A stretch of DNA of 64,000 nucleotides from Flavobacterium sp. SM15 (lineage in GTDB: Bacteria; Bacteroidota; Bacteroidia; Flavobacteriales; Flavobacteriaceae): the NCBI RefSeq assembly GCF_022012335.1, contig NZ_JAKLTO010000004.1, positions 186,001 to 250,000 on the forward strand, written 5' to 3'. Of this stretch, positions 42,897 to 52,505 are shown one piece after another (the first letter of the stretch is position 1; the number at the start of each line of letters is the position of its first letter). The position numbers and the translations under genes are program-made. Below the pieces are notes generated by a model. The model had not been told where the DNA came from. It searched no databases and was given only the letters and a program-made list of their open reading frames with translations.

Positions 42897-43457
42897 TTAC
42901 AGAAAATCCAGCGGTACTCTTTTTTGCTGTCCGATTGTTTTAAAATGGGAAGGCGTTAAACCGGTTACTTTTTTGAATTGATTGCTTAAATAAGCTACAC
43001 TGCTATAACCCAATTGATTAGCGATTTCTTTGAGTGAAAGTTCATCGTAAACGATAAGTTCCTTTACTTTTTCTATTTTTTGAAGGATTACATATTTTTC
43101 AATGGTTGTGCCTTCCACTTCCGAAAACAGATTACTTAAATAGTTGTATTCATAACCTAATTCTTTTGAAAGAAAGCTGGACAAATTCACTTTAAGCATT
43201 TCCTTGTCATGATGAATAAATTGAATAATGTGGTTTTTAATGCGTTCAATTAGTTGCTGTTTTTTATCGTCGATCATCTCAAAACCAATAGATTGCAGCT
43301 GATTGGACAGTTTCATTAAGTTAGCGTCACTAAGCTCACTGCTTAATTCAATTTCTCCTAATGCAACATTTTTGTAATCAATTTCAAGATCATTCAGGAT
43401 GTTTTCCACTGCCATGATGCATCTTTGGCAAACCATGTTTTTTATATAGACTTTCAT
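42897..43457 (-). CDS. AraC-type regulator with N-terminal HMA-like metal domain
   Basis: The 186-residue protein begins MKVYIKNMVCQRCIMAV, a metal-binding CxxC (C10, C13) in a ~65-residue HMA-like fold, linked to an AraC double helix-turn-helix (LSSFLSKELGYEYNYLSNLF, LKEIANQLGYSSVAYLSNQF). It sits 81 bp upstream of copA on the same strand. The simplest reading is a one-component sensor that binds Cu(I) by the Cys pair and switches on the copper operon. Confidence 0.85.
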   Translation of the reverse strand: MKVYIKNMVCQRCIMAVENILNDLEIDYKNVALGEIELSSELSDANLMKLSNQLQSIGFEMIDDKKQQLIERIKNHIIQFIHHDKEMLKVNLSSFLSKELGYEYNYLSNLFSEVEGTTIEKYVILQKIEKVKELIVYDELSLKEIANQLGYSSVAYLSNQFKKVTGLTPSHFKTIGQQKRVPLDFL

Positions 43458-43549
43458 TGGATTTATTTAGAATACATACAAAATTAGGAAATGTTAAAAC
43501 GTTCAGGTGCTAAAATTTTTACAAATTTTTTATAACAGGTAACAGAACG

Positions 43550-43891
43550 TTAATTAGTAATCAATCTGAATATTAAAATGATAACAGTTATAAAAACAAT
43601 GGTTGAATAGATTTCTTTGTTGTATTTGGCCAGCCAAAGCGGTAAATAAATATCGAAATTAGGTTTTGAGGAATCGGAATAATTTCTGGCAATTAAAGTA
43701 ACAGGGCAAATTCTTTTGAAAATAAGAAGGACAATTCCTTCCATAACAATCAGGCCAAGGCAAATCCAGACCCATTTGTCAATTTTATTAGCAATAACCG
43801 CATAAAACAAATAAAAAATAACAACGTTGAAAAACAGCCATATCGCTGTATGGAGCAGTTTTACAAGTATGAGTTTAGAATTTTCCCGCAT
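43550..43891 (-). CDS. Small membrane protein, unknown function
   Basis: The 113-residue protein has three or four hydrophobic segments (~14-34, ~40-60, ~92-112) and a conserved-looking FKRICPVTLIARNYSDSSKPNFDIYLP middle. It reads like an uncharacterised inner-membrane protein of Flavobacteria. It is 92 bp upstream of the AraC-HMA gene, so it could belong to the same transcript, but no copper motif is seen. Confidence 0.65.
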   Translation of the reverse strand: MRENSKLILVKLLHTAIWLFFNVVIFYLFYAVIANKIDKWVWICLGLIVMEGIVLLIFKRICPVTLIARNYSDSSKPNFDIYLPLWLAKYNKEIYSTIVFITVIILIFRLITN

Positions 43892-44052
43892 ACTCTAAGT
43901 TACTAATTTTCCGGTTTTTACTGAAATTGAATTGCAGTAAGTTTCCCTGAGCGATATTGATTATTATTTTCTCTTCAAATAAGATATAATTCAACTGGTT
44001 TCATATATTTGTTTTCCTAAAAATTAACAAACCAAACCAAGGGAAACTATTT

Positions 44053-45753
44053 ATGTTTTTTAAAGATTTATTCAGAAGAAAATCCACAGCAACCATATTA
44101 AAACAGGGAGGGGATGGTGATCATGCCACCGGCCTTCACAAAGTACTTACCGTTCGTGATCTTACCTTTTTCGGAATTGCCGCCATTATTGGAGGAGGAA
44201 CGTTTTCCGCTATTGGAAACGCTTGTTTCTCAGGTGGTCCCGGAGTAATTTTATTATATGTAATTTGTGCGATTGCCTGTGGTTTTACAGCGATGTGTTA
44301 TGCAGAATTTGCCTCTCGCGTACCGGTTTCAGGAAGTGCTTATACGTATGCTTACGTTTCTTTCGGAGAAGTTTTTGCCTGGATTATCGGATGGGCTTTA
44401 ATCATGGAGTATTCCATTGGTAACATTTATATTGCCTTTTCCTGGAGTGGTTATTTTACCAACTTACTGGAAAGTTTCCATATTCATTTACCGGAATGGC
44501 TTACAATAAATTATCAGTCTGCGCATTCGGCTTTCCTTGAAAATAAAGCAGGTGAAGGTTTTAATGCCTGGCAAAATGCTCCAATGATCGGTAGCTTAAA
44601 AGTAATTTTCGATATGCCGGCTTTTGTCATCAATTTATTGATTACATACTTGGTTTATAAAGGAACAAAAGAGTCAAAAAACTTCAGTAATGTAATGGTA
44701 ATGATTAAGTTAGCGATTATCGTTCTGGTTATCATTGTTGGTGCTTTTTATGTTGATATTGACAATTGGACTCCATTTATGCCAAACGGTTTCGGAGGTG
44801 TAATGGCTGGAGTTTCAGCAGTTTTCTTTGCTTATATCGGTTTTGATGCGGTTTCAACTTTAGCGGAAGAATGTAAAAACCCACAACGCGATTTACCCAA
44901 AGGAATGATTTATTCTCTTGTAATCTGTACAGTGGTTTATATCATTTTAGCGTTAATCTTAACAGGAATGGTATCTTACAAATTCCTCGGTGTTAGTGAT
45001 CCTTTAGCAGAAATTTTCGCCTTAAAAGGAGTGAAGTGGATGCTGTTTATTGTTTCAATTGCAGCCGTAGTAGCCATGACCAGTGTAATGTTGGTGTTCC
45101 AGATGGGACAGCCGCGTATTTGGATGACCATGAGCCGTGACGGTTTAATGCCGAAGAAATTCTCAGAAATTCATCCGAAACATAAAACTCCCGGTTTTGC
45201 AACAATAGTAACAGGTTGTGTGGTAGGTTTGCCAATTTTCTTCACTGATGAAAACTTTGTATTAGACTTTACAAGTATCGGAACTTTGTTTGCATTTGTA
45301 TTGGTTTGTGGTGGTGTACTTATGCTTTCTCCACAAAGTGAAGCAGAAATTGCAGAACGTAAAACCAACGGTAAATTTAGAATTCCGTACATTAACTCGA
45401 AATTCATATTCCCTGCATTAGTATTAGGTTCAGGATTATTGGTTAACTATTTGTTCCCGACTTTCTTTGGAGATACATTCGATTTTTCAGGAGATAAATT
45501 CGCTACAAATATTTCGATGGTAGTATTCTTTATCTTATGTGCAATAATGGCTGTTGTGGCGTTTATGAAAAACCTTTCCTTAATTCCATTGTTAGGATTG
45601 ATTTCATGTTGCTACCTGTTAACCGGTATGGCGGTTTCCAACTGGAAATGGTTTGGCGTTTGGTTAGTTATAGGACTTGTATTTTATTTCTGTTACGGAT
45701 TTAAAAACAGTAAACTCAAGTTCAATAAATTAGAAGCTACTTTAGAAGATTAG
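44053..45753 (+). CDS. APC-superfamily amino acid permease
   Basis: The 566-residue inner-membrane protein has about 13 helices and the CAT/APC amino-acid transporter motifs: GGGTFSAIGNACFSGGPGVI near helix 1, CYAEFASRVPVSGSAYTYAY, and FFAYIGFDAVSTLAEECKNP RDLP around helix 6. It likely moves cationic or neutral amino acids with protons. It is transcribed alone, with a clear terminator. Confidence 0.9.
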   Translation: MFFKDLFRRKSTATILKQGGDGDHATGLHKVLTVRDLTFFGIAAIIGGGTFSAIGNACFSGGPGVILLYVICAIACGFTAMCYAEFASRVPVSGSAYTYAYVSFGEVFAWIIGWALIMEYSIGNIYIAFSWSGYFTNLLESFHIHLPEWLTINYQSAHSAFLENKAGEGFNAWQNAPMIGSLKVIFDMPAFVINLLITYLVYKGTKESKNFSNVMVMIKLAIIVLVIIVGAFYVDIDNWTPFMPNGFGGVMAGVSAVFFAYIGFDAVSTLAEECKNPQRDLPKGMIYSLVICTVVYIILALILTGMVSYKFLGVSDPLAEIFALKGVKWMLFIVSIAAVVAMTSVMLVFQMGQPRIWMTMSRDGLMPKKFSEIHPKHKTPGFATIVTGCVVGLPIFFTDENFVLDFTSIGTLFAFVLVCGGVLMLSPQSEAEIAERKTNGKFRIPYINSKFIFPALVLGSGLLVNYLFPTFFGDTFDFSGDKFATNISMVVFFILCAIMAVVAFMKNLSLIPLLGLISCCYLLTGMAVSNWKWFGVWLVIGLVFYFCYGFKNSKLKFNKLEATLED

Positions 45754-45755
45754 AT

Positions 45756-45790
45756 AAAAAAATCCCGAATGTTTAATTCGGGATTTTTTT
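45756..45790. terminator. Bidirectional hairpin terminator
   Basis: AAATCCCGAAT and ATTCGGGATTT arms with flanking A- and T-runs lie between the permease and the convergent small gene. Confidence 0.85.
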
Positions 45791-45912
45791 TAATTAAAAG
45801 TATGGTATAGTCCTTTACCAAAGAAATAACCAACCATAAAGAGAACTGCTAGTGCAACTGTAAAAAAGATTGCTTTTTTAGTTGTGAAATTTGTGTTGTT
45901 TCCGGTTTTCAT
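45790..45912 (-). CDS. 40-residue single-pass membrane protein
   Basis: A complete short frame from ATG (45912) to TAA (45790-45792) encodes MKTGNNTNFTTKKAIFF, then a hydrophobic segment ending VLFMVGYFFGKGLYHTFN. This gives a basic N-terminus, one ~18-residue membrane helix and a short tail. The stop codon overlaps the terminator of the permease gene, as in other convergent pairs here. It is too short for most gene finders. Function unknown. Confidence 0.55.
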   Translation of the reverse strand: MKTGNNTNFTTKKAIFFTVALAVLFMVGYFFGKGLYHTFN

Positions 45913-46372
45913 AATTCTATGATTTTAAACTATTTGACTCAAAATTTACCGCTTTGTTACAAATAAAAAATCCGCTGTTTTAATAACGGATTTTTATTGA
46001 AAAAACGGAATCTTTATAGTATAACGATTCAATCTTCATATTAAAAACATAATCAATTAATAAACTGATTTAATAAATCGTTCTAACAACTGTATTTATT
46101 GAAAAAATGAATCTATTTATTGAAAAAACAACTGTATTAATTAAAAAAATAACCCGATACTTTGAAACGATAACTTGATACATCTAGAAAATTACTTAAA
46201 AAATACAGTTATTTTATCAATTTACCACGTTGTGCAACGTATTAAAATACCTCCAAAAGCTTTGATGCAGTGGGCTTTATCAAGTTAATAGTTCGGTTTA
46301 ATAAGGTGTTATGATAAAAAAAATCCGCTGCTTTCACAACGGATTTCTTAATTATGTAAAATTCTAAGAAGT
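45913..46372. other. AT-rich intergenic region without a gene
   Basis: The 460-bp gap carries two similar hairpins, AAATCCG with CGGATTT arms, at 45965-45995 and 46320-46346, the second serving as terminator of the peptidase gene. Between them are repeats of TATTTATTGAAAAAA (46094-46130). I see no ORF or RNA gene. Confidence 0.6.
46320..46350 (-). terminator. Terminator of the DPP-IV-like gene
   Basis: AAAATCCG/CGGATTT arms lie directly downstream of the gene on the minus strand, followed there by a T-run. Confidence 0.65.
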
Positions 46373-48547
46373 CTATTTCTTCAAATGAACATTAAAATAA
46401 TCGGCAACTTTTGCATACAAATGGATTCGGTCTCTTCCGCCAACATTATGTTCGTGGTTAGGGTATAAGAAGTAATCGACTTGTTTTCCTGCTTTAATAC
46501 ATGCTTCAATAAAGTTCATGCTGTGTTGTTGCACCACAACCGGATCTTGAGCTCCGTGAATAACTAACAAGCGTCCTTTTAAATCTTTGGCTTTATCTAA
46601 TAAAGAAGCTTTTGCATAACCATCAGGATTTTCCTGAGGCATATCCATATAACGCTCTCCGTACATGATTTCGTAGTATTTCCAATCGATTACCGGTCCT
46701 CCGGCAACACCTACTTTAAATACATCGCTGTGGTTGGTCATTAAGGAAGTAGTCATGAATCCTCCGAAACTCCATCCGAAAACACCAATTTTATCAGCAT
46801 CTACAAACGCTTTCGATTTTAAGAATTCAACACCTTTCATTTGGTCGGCCATTTCGTTAACCCCTAACTGTCGGTGGTTTACATCGCAGAATTTCTTTCC
46901 TCGAGAGTCACTTCCTCGGTTGTCTAAAGTAAACACAACGTAACCTTGTTGTGCCATGTAATAATCGAAGTAGCCTCCGCCGCCCATCCAACGGTTGTTC
47001 ACCAACTGAGCATGAGAACCTCCGTAAACATAAACCATTACCGGGTATTTTTTTGCAGCATCGAAATTCGCAGGATAGATGATTCGTCCGTTTAAAGGCG
47101 TTTTTCCATCTGCAGAAGTTAAAGTAACCAACTCCATTTTAGGCATGTCGATTTTCCCAGTAAAAGGATTATCCGCTTTTAAAATTGAAGTGTTGGCCAT
47201 TTTCGTTTTTACATTCAGAATAGAAATCTCATTTGGAGTGCTCACATTGCTGTATTGATCCAAAATCATTGTTCCGTCTGAAGAAACCGATGCTGCGTGT
47301 GTTCCGGAAATTGTAGTTAATTGAATAGTTTTTCCGGATTTGATATCTACTTGGTATAATTGACGATCCAAACCGTTGTTGGCTGTTCCGATGTAATTGA
47401 TCTTTGTTCCTTTAGCGTCGAAATCTAAAAGGTCTTTCACTACAACATCTTTGTAACCAAGGTTTTTGATCATTTTACCCTCCGTGTTGTACAAATACAT
47501 TTGATTGAATCCGTAAAAATCCGTTTGGTAAATAAATTGGTTAGGATTGTTCGGAACAAAAGTTAACGAATGTTGTGGTTCTACCCAAGTTGAAGCTTTT
47601 TCCTCGAACAAAGTTTTAATGAAAGCTCCGGTTGAAGCATCGTATTTGTTGAATTTCAAATGATTTTGTTCACGGTTTAAAACACCAATAAAGATATATT
47701 TTCCACTTGGTTCCCAAGAAACCATAGTTAAGAATTGTTCTTTTGGTTCTCCGGTTTGAATGGTTACTTTTCTTTCTGTAGCAACATCATAAATTACAAC
47801 GGTAACATTCTCACTGGTCATTCCGGCCATCGGATATTTGATGTCTTTGTTTGCTGCTTCACGCTCATTCCAGTTGATGATAGGGTAGTTGCCCACCATA
47901 GTTTCGTCTTTTCTGTAATAAGCTAATTGTGTTCCGGTCTGGTTCCACCACATACCGCGGTCGATACCAAATTCCTGACGGTGAACATAATCCGAACCGT
48001 TTACAATGGCAGGATTTTGATCGTTGGTAACTTCAATTACATTTCCAGCTGGAGTTGTAATTCTGATATTATTTTCTTTTAACCAAGAAACATTACCGTT
48101 AGAAGCAAATTTAGCTTGTGCACCTTCATTAGAATAACTTGTTGAAGTTGTGATTTTTTTGGAAACCACATCGTAAGTTACTTTATAGTTGTTTTTTTTT
48201 CCGGCAACTTCAGTCTCGAAAGTGTTTGCTGTTTTCCAGTTAATTTCAAAAGGGAACATTCTTAGTGAAAACTCCTCATTTGGAAAAGCAGTTTTAAGAG
48301 CATTTTCGAAATCAGTTTTGGTAGCAAGGGTAGTTTCTTTCCACGCTGTAGCAGCACTTTTTTCCAATAAACTTGAAAAATCGGCACTTAAATAAGTAAT
48401 TGCTTTAGAATCTTTACGCCATTGCTGGGCATTTTGTGTAGTAGGGGCATATTTTCGGGCACCTGTTACCGTTTCTTCTATGGTGAAATTCTTTTGGGCA
48501 ATAGCCGCAGAACCAGCCAGAAGAAAGAATAATGTAAATTTTTTCAT
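46373..48547 (-). CDS. S9 family peptidase, dipeptidyl-peptidase IV-like
   Basis: The 724-residue secreted serine peptidase has a signal peptide (to AAIAQK), an N-terminal beta-propeller with YRKDETMVGNYPI, and a C-terminal alpha/beta-hydrolase with the nucleophile motif GWSFGG (~592), Asp in HGAQDPVV (~668) and His in NHEHNVGG (~700). It removes X-Pro or similar dipeptides in the periplasm, serving peptide uptake as in related Bacteroidota. Single gene with its own terminator. Confidence 0.92.
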   Translation of the reverse strand: MKKFTLFFLLAGSAAIAQKNFTIEETVTGARKYAPTTQNAQQWRKDSKAITYLSADFSSLLEKSAATAWKETTLATKTDFENALKTAFPNEEFSLRMFPFEINWKTANTFETEVAGKKNNYKVTYDVVSKKITTSTSYSNEGAQAKFASNGNVSWLKENNIRITTPAGNVIEVTNDQNPAIVNGSDYVHRQEFGIDRGMWWNQTGTQLAYYRKDETMVGNYPIINWNEREAANKDIKYPMAGMTSENVTVVIYDVATERKVTIQTGEPKEQFLTMVSWEPSGKYIFIGVLNREQNHLKFNKYDASTGAFIKTLFEEKASTWVEPQHSLTFVPNNPNQFIYQTDFYGFNQMYLYNTEGKMIKNLGYKDVVVKDLLDFDAKGTKINYIGTANNGLDRQLYQVDIKSGKTIQLTTISGTHAASVSSDGTMILDQYSNVSTPNEISILNVKTKMANTSILKADNPFTGKIDMPKMELVTLTSADGKTPLNGRIIYPANFDAAKKYPVMVYVYGGSHAQLVNNRWMGGGGYFDYYMAQQGYVVFTLDNRGSDSRGKKFCDVNHRQLGVNEMADQMKGVEFLKSKAFVDADKIGVFGWSFGGFMTTSLMTNHSDVFKVGVAGGPVIDWKYYEIMYGERYMDMPQENPDGYAKASLLDKAKDLKGRLLVIHGAQDPVVVQQHSMNFIEACIKAGKQVDYFLYPNHEHNVGGRDRIHLYAKVADYFNVHLKK

Positions 48548-48666
48548 TAATAGAATTTTTAAAAGGCTAATTTATACAAAGTTGAATTCCTATACTGTTA
48601 AGGAATGCTAAAAATTACTTGATACATCAATTAGTTACAATTTTTTAATTTTTGTTACAAAAAAGA

Positions 48667-48700
48667 AATCCGCCAATGATTACTCAAAAGCGGATTACTA
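48667..48700 (-). terminator. Terminator of the PLP lyase gene
   Basis: AATCCGC/GCGGATT arms directly follow the end of the gene on the minus strand. Confidence 0.6.
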
Positions 48701-48718
48701 ACTAAAAAACTAAAAAAC

Positions 48719-49924
48719 TTAATTTAAAATCGAAAGTTCCTTCATGCAATTTTTCATCATTGTATAGGTTCTCTCAATATCGTTGTCCAAACCGATGGAG
48801 AAACGAATTAATCCGTCGGTAAGGCCCATTTCTTTTTGTTCGTCAAGCGGAATTTCAGAAGAAGTTGAAGTTCCCGGTGCACTAAACAAGGTTTTGTAAA
48901 ATCCTAAACTTACTGCTAAATACCCAAGGTTTCTTTCCTGCATTAGTTCCATTAATTCATTGGCTTTGTCTAAAGAACCAACGTCGATGGTCATCATTCC
49001 TCCAAAACCGTATTCTGGATTAATCATGGTTTTATAAATCTCATGGCTTGGATGTGATTTTAAACCAGGATAAACCGTTTTGATTCCGTCCGCTTCAAAT
49101 TTCTCGGCTAAATATTGTGCATTGTGACTGTGTTGCTTCATACGGATATGAAGTGTACGAAGGTTTTTCATCACTGAAGCGGAACGCAAACTATCCATAG
49201 TTGGTCCTAAAAGCATGCTTGCTCCATCGTTCACATTTTTAAGGCTATTAATAAAATCCTGAGAAGCACAAACCACACCACCAACAGTATCACTGCTTCC
49301 GTTGATGTATTTTGTTAAACTGTGGATCACAACATCAGCACCTAATTTTGCCGGAGCAACTGATAAAGGTGAAAACGTATTGTCAACCACCAATTTAAGG
49401 TTGTGTTTTTTTGCTATTTTAGAAAGTGAAGCAATATCAGCAACTTCCAATAAAGGGTTACTTACAGTTTCACAATAAATTACTTTTGTATTCGGAGTAA
49501 TTGCTGCTTCTACAACTTCTAACTTTGTAATGTCTACAAATGTCGTGCTTATACCCATTCTAGGAGTGAAATTTTTAAGAAAAGCATAAGTTCCTCCATA
49601 AATAGTACGGCTGGAAACAATATGATCACCGTTACCGCACAATTGTAATAAAGTAGGAGTGATGGCGCCCATTCCTGAAGCGGCTACGTTTGCGCTTTCG
49701 GTTCCTTCCATTGCTGCCAAAGCTTTATCCAAATAAAGGTTACTTGGTGAAGAATGGCGGGAATACAAATAGCAACCTTCTGCATTTCCTTCGAATGTAT
49801 CGAACATGGTTTTTGCGGAAAGGAATGTATAAGTAGAACTGTCTGAAATAGAAGGGTTAACACCTCCAAATTCTCCAAAATATTGCAAATCCTGAATTTT
49901 GTCTGCCGGGTTGAATTTCTCCAT
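48719..49924 (-). CDS. Cys/Met-metabolism PLP enzyme, methionine gamma-lyase-like
   Basis: The 401-residue fold-type I enzyme has the Cys_Met_Meta_PP layout: YLYSRHSSPSNLYLDKALA, AASGMGAITPTLLQL, VVDNTFSPL and the PLP-lysine motif SLTKYINGSSD (Lys ~207). It could act as methionine gamma-lyase, cystathionine lyase or homocysteine synthase; sequence alone does not separate these. An Lrp-type regulator diverges from it over a 179-bp gap, which fits amino-acid control. Confidence 0.88.
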   Translation of the reverse strand: MEKFNPADKIQDLQYFGEFGGVNPSISDSSTYTFLSAKTMFDTFEGNAEGCYLYSRHSSPSNLYLDKALAAMEGTESANVAASGMGAITPTLLQLCGNGDHIVSSRTIYGGTYAFLKNFTPRMGISTTFVDITKLEVVEAAITPNTKVIYCETVSNPLLEVADIASLSKIAKKHNLKLVVDNTFSPLSVAPAKLGADVVIHSLTKYINGSSDTVGGVVCASQDFINSLKNVNDGASMLLGPTMDSLRSASVMKNLRTLHIRMKQHSHNAQYLAEKFEADGIKTVYPGLKSHPSHEIYKTMINPEYGFGGMMTIDVGSLDKANELMELMQERNLGYLAVSLGFYKTLFSAPGTSTSSEIPLDEQKEMGLTDGLIRFSIGLDNDIERTYTMMKNCMKELSILN

Positions 49925-50103
49925 AAAATAATTTTTGTAGGTTGATAGTAGTAGTTAAATAGGGGTCAAAGAAAAGTTATTTAGGAAAATATATCAACTA
50001 ATTATTGATTATTTAGATTTATATTCTGTATTTATTGGTAATTGTAGTTGTAATTTCATTTAAAAGAAGTAAATTTGACTTTCAAACCAATTTTTTTTCA
50101 ATT

Positions 50104-50562
50104 ATGAATTTTGATGCCATTGATAAAAAACTACTAAAATTGCTACAAACCGATAGCAAGCAAACTACTAAAGAGTTGTCTCTAAAACTCAATTTGTCGG
50201 TTACAGCTGTTTATGAACGAATTAAAAAACTAGAGAAAGAAGGTGTAATTTCAAATTACGTTGCTTTAGTCGACCGTAATAAAATTGATAAAGGCTTCGT
50301 GGTTTTCTGTCATATTAAATTGACTCAGCATAAAATTGAATTCATCAACCAATTTGAAAAGGAAGTCATTAAACTCAATGAAGTGCTGGAATGTTTCCAT
50401 GTGAGTGGAGATTATGATTATATACTGAAGATTTGTTTAAAAGATATGGAGGAATACCGTGAATTTATGGTAACGAAACTAACTACCTTACAGCATATTG
50501 GAAGCACACACAGTACTTTTATGATTAGTGAGGTAAAGAGTACAACTGCTTTTTATGTGTAA
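50104..50562 (+). CDS. Lrp/AsnC-family regulator
   Basis: I start it at the ATG at 50104 (MNFDAIDKKLLKLLQTDSKQ), giving 152 residues, the normal length; an upstream in-frame start would add 23 hydrophobic residues. The N-terminal helix-turn-helix (TTKELSLKLNLSVTAVYERI) and C-terminal RAM domain (FHVSGDYDYILKICLKDMEEY) are complete. It probably senses an amino acid and controls the adjacent PLP lyase gene. Confidence 0.92.
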   Translation: MNFDAIDKKLLKLLQTDSKQTTKELSLKLNLSVTAVYERIKKLEKEGVISNYVALVDRNKIDKGFVVFCHIKLTQHKIEFINQFEKEVIKLNEVLECFHVSGDYDYILKICLKDMEEYREFMVTKLTTLQHIGSTHSTFMISEVKSTTAFYV

Positions 50563-50648
50563 AAGATTACAATTTTTTAGATTTTATTTTTTAATTTGTA
50601 AATAAAGGATTACTTTAGAACTTTATTAACCAACAAAACTAAAAAATT

Positions 50649-50849
50649 ATGAAAACAAGACTTTTAAACATTCCAGGAGCAGAAGTGTTATCAAAAGAAA
50701 CACAAAAAATGATCAAAGGTTCCGGAAAAGGTGGAAATCCAGATTTATCACTTTGTGGCTGTTCATGTAGTGGAGCGGTTACCGGTCCTGATTATTGCGT
50801 ACAATATATTGCTTGCCCCCAAGTTTATACCTGTAACGATTCGATATAA
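50649..50849 (+). CDS. Putative Cys-rich secreted peptide with GG-type leader
   Basis: The 66-residue peptide starts MKTRLLNIPGAEVLSKETQK and continues MIKGSGKGG. The L..VLSKE.QK.I.G pattern is that of Bacteroidota bacteriocin- or RiPP-like leaders, normally cut after the double Gly by a peptidase-ABC exporter. The core (about 38 residues after GKGG) has six Cys in CGCSC, CVQ, CPQ and TCN contexts. It is preceded by a short AT-rich gap and followed by a terminator. No maturase or exporter gene is beside it. Activity is unknown. Confidence 0.7.
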   Translation: MKTRLLNIPGAEVLSKETQKMIKGSGKGGNPDLSLCGCSCSGAVTGPDYCVQYIACPQVYTCNDSI

Positions 50850-50868
50850 TCAGATTTAAATAAAAAGA

Positions 50869-50896
50869 AAAGGCCTATTAAATAGGTCTTTTTTTA
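50869..50896 (+). terminator. Hairpin terminator
   Basis: An AAGGCCTATT/AATAGGTCTT stem followed by a T-run closes the peptide gene as a single unit. Confidence 0.75.
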
Positions 50897-51045
50897 TGTC
50901 TTTTTGTGAAAAACATACTATTTGAATTTGATTCTTGATAAAATGCAAAACATCATTATTTTCCTTAATAAACTGATTCTGTATAAACAAAAATCCTTAA
51001 TTTTGTGCGACGAAATTTTTAAAAACACAACATAAAATAAATACT

Positions 51046-52449
51046 ATGAGTTCATTTGACGTAGTTATTATTGGTTCAGGTCCTGGTGGATATGTAGCGG
51101 CAATCCGTTGCGCACAGTTAGGAATGAAAACGGCCATCATCGAAAAATATTCCACTCTTGGAGGTACTTGTCTTAATGTAGGTTGCATTCCTTCTAAAGC
51201 AATGTTGGCTTCTTCTCATCATTATGAAGAATTACAGCACTTTGCAGATCACGGTATCGAAGTTTCCGGAGATGTAAAAGTAAACCTTGAGAAAATGGTT
51301 GCCCGTAAACAGGCGGTTGTAGATCAAACTTCTGGCGGTGTAAAATATTTGATGGATAAAAATAACATCACTGTATTTGAAGGAGTAGGGTCTTTCGAAA
51401 ACGCAACTACCATCAATGTAACTAAAGCTGACGGTTCTGTTGAGAAAATCGAAGCTAAAAATACAATCATTGCTACAGGTTCAAAACCATCATCTTTGCC
51501 TTTCATCAAAATCGATAAAGAAAGAATCATCACTTCAACTGAAGCTTTAAAACTAAAAGAAGTTCCAAAACACCTTGTCATCATTGGTGGTGGAGTTATC
51601 GGATTAGAGCTTGGACAAGTATATTTACGTTTAGGAGCTCAGGTTTCTGTTGTAGAATTTATGGACAGAATCATTCCGGGTATGGACGGAGGTTTATCGA
51701 AAGAATTAACCAAAGTATTGAAAAAGCAAGGAATGAAATTCTACACTTCCCACAAAGTTCAGGCTGTTGACAGAGCTGGAGAAGGTGTGGTTGTAAAAGC
51801 TGAAAACGCTAAAGGTGAAGTAATTACTTTAGAAGGTGATTATGCTTTGGTTTCTGTTGGTCGTCGTCCTTATACGGATGGTTTGAACGCAGATAAAGCA
51901 GGAGTTAAAATCACTGAAAGAGGACAGGTTGAAGTAAACGATCATTTACAGACATCAGCTTCTAATATTTATGCAATTGGTGATGTAGTTCGTGGAGCTA
52001 TGTTAGCACATAAAGCGGAAGAAGAAGGGGTAATGGTTGCAGAATATTTAGCAGGACAGAAACCTCACATCGATTATAATTTAATTCCAGGAGTTGTTTA
52101 TACTTGGCCTGAAGTTGCAGCGGTTGGTAAAACTGAAGAGCAATTGAAAGAAGCGGGAGTAGCCTACAAAGCCGGAAGTTTCCCATTCAAAGCTTTAGGT
52201 AGAGCGCGTGCAAGTGCTGATATCGAAGGATTTGTTAAGATTTTGGCAGATGCTAAAACCGACGAAGTTTTAGGAATCCACATGATTGGAGCAAGAGCCG
52301 CAGATTTAATCGCAGAAGCTGTAACGGCAATGGAATTCAGAGCCTCAGCAGAAGATATTTCAAGAATGTCTCACGCACATCCAACCTTTGCAGAAGCAAT
52401 CAAAGAAGCAGCATTGGCAGCTACAGATAACAGAGCATTACACGTATAA
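51046..52449 (+). CDS. lpdA: LpdA, dihydrolipoyl dehydrogenase (E3)
   Basis: The 467-residue flavoprotein reoxidises the lipoyl group of 2-oxoacid dehydrogenases and the glycine-cleavage system. It has the FAD motif GSGPGG (11-15 region), the redox pair GGTCLNVGC (C42, C47), the NAD motif GGGVIGLELG and the C-terminal catalytic HAHPTFAE (H445, E450). It can serve the E1 at 21.7-23.7 kb as well as others. Confidence 0.96.
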   Translation: MSSFDVVIIGSGPGGYVAAIRCAQLGMKTAIIEKYSTLGGTCLNVGCIPSKAMLASSHHYEELQHFADHGIEVSGDVKVNLEKMVARKQAVVDQTSGGVKYLMDKNNITVFEGVGSFENATTINVTKADGSVEKIEAKNTIIATGSKPSSLPFIKIDKERIITSTEALKLKEVPKHLVIIGGGVIGLELGQVYLRLGAQVSVVEFMDRIIPGMDGGLSKELTKVLKKQGMKFYTSHKVQAVDRAGEGVVVKAENAKGEVITLEGDYALVSVGRRPYTDGLNADKAGVKITERGQVEVNDHLQTSASNIYAIGDVVRGAMLAHKAEEEGVMVAEYLAGQKPHIDYNLIPGVVYTWPEVAAVGKTEEQLKEAGVAYKAGSFPFKALGRARASADIEGFVKILADAKTDEVLGIHMIGARAADLIAEAVTAMEFRASAEDISRMSHAHPTFAEAIKEAALAATDNRALHV

Positions 52450-52477
52450 CAGTCTGTTAAACAATATCTATATAAAA

Positions 52478-52505
52478 AAAGTCGCTCATTTGAGCGACTT
52501 TTTTT
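52478..52505. terminator. Bidirectional hairpin terminator
   Basis: AAAGTCGCTCA/TGAGCGACTTT arms lie between lpdA and the convergent DoxX gene. Confidence 0.85.
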
